Origin: Dialister sp. UBA7295
GTDB taxonomy: Bacteria > Bacillota > Negativicutes > Veillonellales > Dialisteraceae
DNA: 10,005 nt
Direction: 5' to 3'
NCBI GenBank assembly: GCA_002471975.1
Contig: DKQZ01000052.1
Location: 1 to 10,005, forward strand
The notes beneath the pieces were generated by a model. The model was not told the origin of the DNA, made no database searches, and saw only the letters and a list, made by a program, of their open reading frames with translations. Numbering within the stretch: position 1 is the stretch's first letter; each line of letters starts with the position of its first letter. Made by a program: the position numbers and the translations under genes. Below, piece by piece: positions 7,032 to 10,005 of this stretch.

Positions 7032-7065
7032 CACTAAGTGAGAAGGGAAACTGATTTTCCGATAG

Positions 7066-7170
7066 CTTTTGAATCGGGGTTGTCGGGGGTATCGGGATTG
7101 TCGGGAAGGATATGGTTTTCCTTCGGAAAACCAATTGATAGAGTGCGCTTCGCGCACGGGCCTCTGGCCC
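7066..7170 (+). repeat. Intergenic repeat element, copy C (9-bp repeats plus three hairpins)
   Basis: CTTTTGA is followed by four 9-bp units (7073-7108; ATCGGGGTT, GTCGGGGGT, ATCGGGATT, GTCGGGAAG) and then GATA. Hairpin 1 has 9-bp arms at 7113-7121 and 7125-7133 with a TTC loop. A 9-nt AT-rich spacer leads to hairpin 2, GTGCGC/GCGCAC (7143-7148 and 7152-7157, TTC loop). Hairpin 3, GGGCC/GGCCC (7158-7162 and 7166-7170, TCT loop), follows with no gap. The order and spacing are the same as in copy B. It lies 34 nt past the dgt stop. The hairpins might end dgt transcription, but no T run follows them. Confidence 0.85.
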
Positions 7171-7195
7171 TGCCCATGGATTGCTGTCATTCATT

Positions 7196-7226
7196 TTGGC
7201 AATTCTTTCGCACGTAAAAATATAAA
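7196..7226 (+). promoter_or_regulatory. Candidate promoter of lonC
   Basis: TTGGCA (7196-7201) and TATAAA (7221-7226) are separated by 19 nt, longer than ideal. The -10 abuts the GC-rich stem at 7227-7253. This is the best candidate in the dgt-lonC gap but not a strong one. Confidence 0.35.
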
Positions 7227-7285
7227 TGGCGCGCTTCTTATATGTGCGCGCCACATTCCCTTACCCCTCGGCGCCGCAGGTGCCG
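7227..7285 (+). other. Two stem-loops in the lonC leader
   Basis: The first stem pairs TGGCGCGC (7227-7234) with GCGCGCCA (7246-7253) around an 11-nt loop. The second pairs CGGCGCC (7269-7275) with GGTGCCG (7279-7285), including one G-T wobble, around a GCA loop. The second stem ends 5 nt before the SD AAAGGAG (7291-7297). No T run follows on the + strand, so they look more like leader structure or a protein target than a terminator. On the minus strand the first stem is followed by a T-rich stretch, but no minus-strand gene exists nearby. Confidence 0.5.
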
Positions 7286-7305
7286 TATAGAAAGGAGTCT
7301 TACAT

Positions 7306-9243
7306 ATGGAGGATGTGAAGGATCTCATTGGACGGCTTATGGACCGCGTGGACAGTGCTGTAGACAGTGCTACCGGAAGCGGAGGCTATTCCGATGGAGA
7401 ACTGAAACGGCAGATCAATGCCATCTACAGTATTTACGCCAGCATTGTAGGCTCTGAGCGGATCATCGTGCAGGCCAGCCGTTTCAATGCATTGAAATAT
7501 ATTCATGATGAAAATCCAAGAATCCGCCTCATCGGGCTGCAGCGTCTCATCATGGAGAATAAGGATTACAGCCATACGCCGACGGATGAGGAAATTCCCC
7601 TGATTCTTGACCAGCTGGAGGACAGGCTGGCAGAAATGCTGGCCCGCCAGGCAGTGGAGCGGCAGCTGGAGGAAAAAATCGCAGACCGCCTGGAGGAACG
7701 GCATCAGGAGTATGTGAATGAGATCCGCCAGGAAATCATTGAGGAAGAAACGGAAACCACCGAATCTCCTGCGGCCAGACATAAAATGGAAAAACTGGAA
7801 GCTCTCGACAAAGTGAAGCTCACCAGTACCATCATGCAGATCGTGCGTCCCGCAAAACTCTCGGAAATCGTGGGTCAGGACCGGGCCGTTCGTGCGCTGG
7901 CCTCCCGCATCGCTTCTCCCTACCCGCAGCATCTCATCCTTTACGGTCCGCCGGGGGTGGGCAAGACCACGGCTGCCCGCCTTGTGCTGGATGAAGCAAA
8001 GAAACTTCCCTATACCGCCTTTGGCGAAAATGCGCCTTTTGTGGAATGTGACGGAACCACCCTTCGCTGGGACGAAAGGGATATCACAAATCCTCTCATC
8101 GGCTCCGTCCATGATCCGATTTACCAGGGGGCAAGGAGAGATCTGGCCGATGATGGAATTCCGGAACCGAAACCTGGCCTTGTGACCGATGCCCACGGGG
8201 GAATCCTCTTCATCGATGAAATTGGTGAACTGGACCCCATGATGCTGAATAAACTGCTGAAAGTCCTCGAAGACAAGCGGGTCTATTTCGAATCGGCCTA
8301 TTATGATGAAGAAGACCCGGCAGTGCCCGATTATATCAGAAAGCTTTTCAAAGAAGGAGCGCCGGCGGATTTCATCCTCATCGGCGCGACCACCCGGCAG
8401 CCTTCGGAAATCAATCCGGCCATCCGGTCCCGCTGCGCCGAAGTTTTCTTCGAACCTCTCCAGCCGGACCATGTGGTGGAAATCGTAAACCGTGCGGCAG
8501 AGAAACTGAAAGTCACTCTCGAAGAAGGAGTGGCAGAGCTCATCAGCACCTATACCATGGAAGGCAGAAAGGCGGTCTCCCTTCTGGCCGATGCCTACGG
8601 ACTTGCCGTATATGAAGCGGGGAGCGCGGAAAATGTCCGTATTTCCCTGGACCTTATGAAACGGACCGCCCAGGCCAGCCGTCTTTCGCCCTGGCTTTCC
8701 AAAGCAGCGGTTAAGGAGCCGAAAATCGGTCATATCTATGGCCTTGGAGTGGCCGGCTACTGGGGAAGCACCATTGAAATCGAAGCGGCTGCATTCCCGG
8801 CAAGGGAAAAAGGACGGGGTACCATCCGTTTCAATGATACCGCCGGTTCCATGGCCAAGGATTCCGTGGCTACGGCGGCAGCCGTGGTCAGGGGAATTGC
8901 GGGCAAGGACCTTTCCGATTATGACCTTCATGTGAATATCATCGGTGGTGGAAATATCGACGGTCCATCGGCAGGCTGTGCCATCACCTGTGCCATCCTC
9001 TCAGCAGTGGAAAAAATCCCTCTCCGCCAGGAATATGCGGTGACCGGTGAAGTCTCCCTGTCCGGGGAAGTGAAGCCGGTAGGGGGTGTGGCGGAAAAAG
9101 CCTTCGGCGCCCGTCAGGCAGGCCTCAAGGGACTCTTCGTGCCGGAAGAAAACAAGGCCGATATCGACCCGAAAACCGCAGGGGTGGAAGTGATTCCCGT
9201 GAAGACGATTGCGGAAGTGCTGGACCGGCTGCTGGTGAAATAA
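7306..9243 (+). CDS. lonC: LonC-type ATP-dependent protease (Lon family, AAA+ and Ser-Lys protease)
   Basis: 645 aa, the usual LonC size. Residues 1-175 lack the classical LonA substrate domain and include a charged, probably coiled-coil stretch (about 105-165, rich in Glu/Arg/Gln). The AAA+ module has Walker A GPPGVGKT (214-221), Walker B ILFIDEIGEL with D304-E305, and arginine-finger/sensor candidates in AIRSRCAEV. The C-terminal Lon protease domain (about 470-645) has DGPSAG with catalytic Ser555. Catalytic Lys598 lies in VAEKAFGARQAG, 43 residues later, the same Ser-Lys spacing as E. coli Lon (S679/K722), so the enzyme should be active. SD AAAGGAG (7291-7297) is 8 nt from the ATG. The closest named family is the one annotated as sporulation-associated LonC in clostridia. 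No sporulation gene is in view. It should act in cytosolic protein quality control. LonB is the main alternative label, but no transmembrane segment is evident. Confidence 0.92.
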   Translation: MEDVKDLIGRLMDRVDSAVDSATGSGGYSDGELKRQINAIYSIYASIVGSERIIVQASRFNALKYIHDENPRIRLIGLQRLIMENKDYSHTPTDEEIPLILDQLEDRLAEMLARQAVERQLEEKIADRLEERHQEYVNEIRQEIIEEETETTESPAARHKMEKLEALDKVKLTSTIMQIVRPAKLSEIVGQDRAVRALASRIASPYPQHLILYGPPGVGKTTAARLVLDEAKKLPYTAFGENAPFVECDGTTLRWDERDITNPLIGSVHDPIYQGARRDLADDGIPEPKPGLVTDAHGGILFIDEIGELDPMMLNKLLKVLEDKRVYFESAYYDEEDPAVPDYIRKLFKEGAPADFILIGATTRQPSEINPAIRSRCAEVFFEPLQPDHVVEIVNRAAEKLKVTLEEGVAELISTYTMEGRKAVSLLADAYGLAVYEAGSAENVRISLDLMKRTAQASRLSPWLSKAAVKEPKIGHIYGLGVAGYWGSTIEIEAAAFPAREKGRGTIRFNDTAGSMAKDSVATAAAVVRGIAGKDLSDYDLHVNIIGGGNIDGPSAGCAITCAILSAVEKIPLRQEYAVTGEVSLSGEVKPVGGVAEKAFGARQAGLKGLFVPEENKADIDPKTAGVEVIPVKTIAEVLDRLLVK

Positions 9244-9328
9244 GTTTTTTCTTTAAGCAAACATAGAGAAAATCGTCGTTCTTTCTTCGTGAAGACGGGC
9301 GATTCGAGGTTATAAGGTACCTTTCATA

Positions 9329-9355
9329 TTTCATATAAAAATATTTTATGTGAAA
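9329..9355. other. AT-rich hairpin downstream of lonC
   Basis: A 12-bp stem (9329-9340 with 9344-9355, one T-G wobble) closes a 3-nt ATA loop. It overlaps an 11-bp palindrome, TGAAAATTTCA, at 9351-9361. No T run follows directly, although TTTTTT occurs at 9375-9380. It could be an inefficient 3' structure of lonC or an operator for the downstream transcript. A TTTTTT run right after the lonC stop (9245-9250) has no stable stem ahead of it. Confidence 0.4.
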
Positions 9356-9387
9356 ATTTCAAAAATAAAAACGCTTTTTTGTACTAT

Positions 9388-9614
9388 ATGGGTAGAGCAA
9401 AGAAATTCGCGGAAAACTCCGCTGCGGCCATTCTCAGAGAAGGCGGAGGCGATGACGGAGCTCACAGAACTATATGGCGCCATGTAGAAAATCAGCCGGC
9501 AGTGAGCCGGGAGAAGGAAGCCACAGAGCGGATCATTCAGAGAGCCCCCGCCTGTGGCTTCTTGTGATGGTACGATGAGAAAGCCCTTCATTCGAAAGAG
9601 TGGAGGGCTTTTTT
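9388..9614 (+). ncRNA. Candidate structured RNA (unassigned class) ending in a strong terminator
   Basis: About 225 nt without a credible ORF contains a succession of strong stems. These are GCGGA/TCCGC (9409-9413, 9418-9422), the palindrome ATGGCGCCAT (9474-9483), CCGGC/GCCGG (9496-9500, 9506-9510), and a perfect 10-bp pair GAAGCCACAG/CTGTGGCTTC (9517-9526, 9552-9561). It ends in an intrinsic terminator. A TACTAT -10-like box at 9382-9387 lies just upstream, with no clear -35. A new promoter for the next gene follows the terminator, so this looks like a free-standing small RNA, or an attenuated leader whose read-through feeds the CNNM gene. I could not match it to a riboswitch, T-box, tRNA, SRP RNA or RNase P RNA core. 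Confidence 0.4.
9580..9614 (+). terminator. Very strong intrinsic terminator
   Basis: A 14-bp uninterrupted stem (9580-9593 with 9598-9611, two wobble pairs) is capped by a GAAA tetraloop (9594-9597). It runs into TTTTTT at 9609-9614. It terminates the transcript from the lonC-downstream region and insulates the next gene. Confidence 0.95.
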
Positions 9615-9685
9615 GCGTCCTGCGCCGGGCCGCTCCTCTGGCGGAGGGACGAAGGGCATATTCTATCGTAATTGTTACCGGAATA

Positions 9686-9714
9686 TCTACAAATTACAAA
9701 TGTCATGATATAAT
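9686..9714 (+). promoter_or_regulatory. Promoter of the CNNM/DUF21 gene
   Basis: TCTACA (9686-9691, 4 of 6 matches to the -35 consensus) is followed after 17 nt by a perfect TATAAT (9709-9714) with an extended TG at 9706-9707. The predicted leader is about 40 nt to the start at 9761. Confidence 0.8.
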
Positions 9715-9760
9715 AAAGCAAAATACCTGCCATGGTTCAATGCAAGGAGGAAGAACGCCC

Positions 9761-10005
9761 ATGAGCGAAGGCCATATATGGCTTGAATTGATTGTCATCA
9801 TTATCCTGGTCCTGGGGAACGCAGTCTGCTCCCTGGCGGAAATCGCCATCGTAGGGGCCCGTAAGACGAAGCTGCAGGAGATGATTGATGAAGGAAATAA
9901 GAGCGCCGTCTATGCGCTCCGTCTGGCCGAAAGGAAAGAGGAACTGTTTTCTACCATCCAGGTGGGGATCACGTCCATCGGCATCCTGACGGGTATGTTT
10001 TCCGG
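9761..10005 (+). CDS. CNNM/DUF21 family membrane protein (hemolysin C/CorC-like transporter), N-terminal part
   Basis: The 81 visible codons are cut by the window edge. They begin MSEGHIWLELIVIIILVLGNAVCSLAEIAIV, a first transmembrane helix running into the AEIAIVGARKTKLQ motif of the DUF21 domain. GNKSAVYALRLAERKEEL and then FSTIQVGITSIGILTGMFSG follow, matching the family pattern LsTvQiGiTligiLaGafgG. Full proteins of about 430-450 aa add two cytosolic CBS domains and a CorC/HlyC domain. In this family the role is membrane cation (Mg2+/Co2+) transport; the name hemolysin is historical. AAGGAGG (9744-9750) is 10 nt from the ATG, slightly long, but no better start codon is in frame. The gene has its own promoter and is insulated upstream by a strong terminator. 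Confidence 0.9.
   Translation, partial: MSEGHIWLELIVIIILVLGNAVCSLAEIAIVGARKTKLQEMIDEGNKSAVYALRLAERKEELFSTIQVGITSIGILTGMFS

Noticed and set aside
9389..9399. tRNA-like GGTAGAGCA (D-arm motif)
   Set aside because: There is no T-arm GGTTCGAATCC, no acceptor pairing and no anticodon arm at the required distance.
9430..9490. Fluoride or cobalamin riboswitch
   Set aside because: GGCGATGA and GGAAAACTCCGC loosely recall parts of these classes, but the required partner strands and other conserved blocks are missing.
9379..9567. 62-residue small protein downstream of lonC
   Set aside because: The start is TTG or ATG directly after a T run with no SD, composition is unremarkable, and the region is better explained by RNA stems.
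9535..9615. T-box leader (AGAGA motifs and GATGGTAC before a terminator)
   Set aside because: The conserved T-box sequence AGGGTGGNACCGCG is not present, the geometry between stem I and terminator is far too short, and the downstream gene is not an aminoacyl-tRNA synthetase or amino-acid gene.
9616..9652. Further intergenic element copy (CGTCC...GGACG with inner CCGC/GCGG)
   Set aside because: A hairpin is possible, but the 9-bp repeats and the CGGGAAG core that define copies A-C are absent.

Overview
The window looks like the chromosome of an asporogenous anaerobe of the Negativicutes (Dialister/Veillonella-like). This is inferred from gene content (PEP synthase with a CcpN-type regulator and a PPDK/PPS regulatory protein, plus a LonC-type protease) and from strong AAGGAGG-type ribosome binding sites in a moderate-GC genome. 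It was not verified by any search. All recognisable genes lie on the + strand.

Layout: (1) 1-~1300 is gene-free and filled by two abutting minisatellite arrays, both with a 54-bp period. Array 1 has about 10 units. Array 2 has about 15 units and carries the same 13-bp head (CGGTA-N-CGGGAAG) on the opposite strand. (2) 1301-1591 is an AT-richer promoter and leader. (3) 1592-3997 is ppsA (phosphoenolpyruvate synthase), followed by a GNRA-looped hairpin. (4) 4123-4758 is a CcpN-like HTH/tandem-CBS regulator, followed 12 nt later by ppsR (4771-5598), which probably starts at TTG. Together these form a gluconeogenic control module, closed by a strong terminator. (5) 5599-6002 contains two face-to-face copies (A, B) of an intergenic repeat family. 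(6) 6003-7031 is a dGTPase-like HD hydrolase. (7) 7032-7305 contains a third copy (C) of the intergenic element. (8) 7306-9243 is a complete LonC-type ATP-dependent protease. (9) 9244-9760 contains an AT-rich hairpin, a candidate structured RNA ending in a very strong intrinsic terminator, and a clean promoter. (10) 9761-end is the N-terminal part of a CNNM/DUF21 (hemolysin C/CorC-like) membrane protein.

How the genes work together: PEP synthase converts pyruvate to PEP for gluconeogenesis. The adjacent ppsR product is expected to switch it off and on by phosphorylating the Thr two residues before the catalytic His (T412 and H414, numbered from the upstream ATG; both present). The CcpN-like protein is the likely transcriptional regulator. 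The dgt, lonC and CNNM genes appear to be separate transcription units.

The most unusual material is the intergenic DNA. A 9-bp tandem motif ([AG]TCGGG[AG]NN) leads into a train of three 3-nt-loop hairpins. Two copies (B and C) keep the same spacing and pairing but differ in stem sequence by compensatory changes. The same CGGGAAG core heads every 54-bp unit of both minisatellites.
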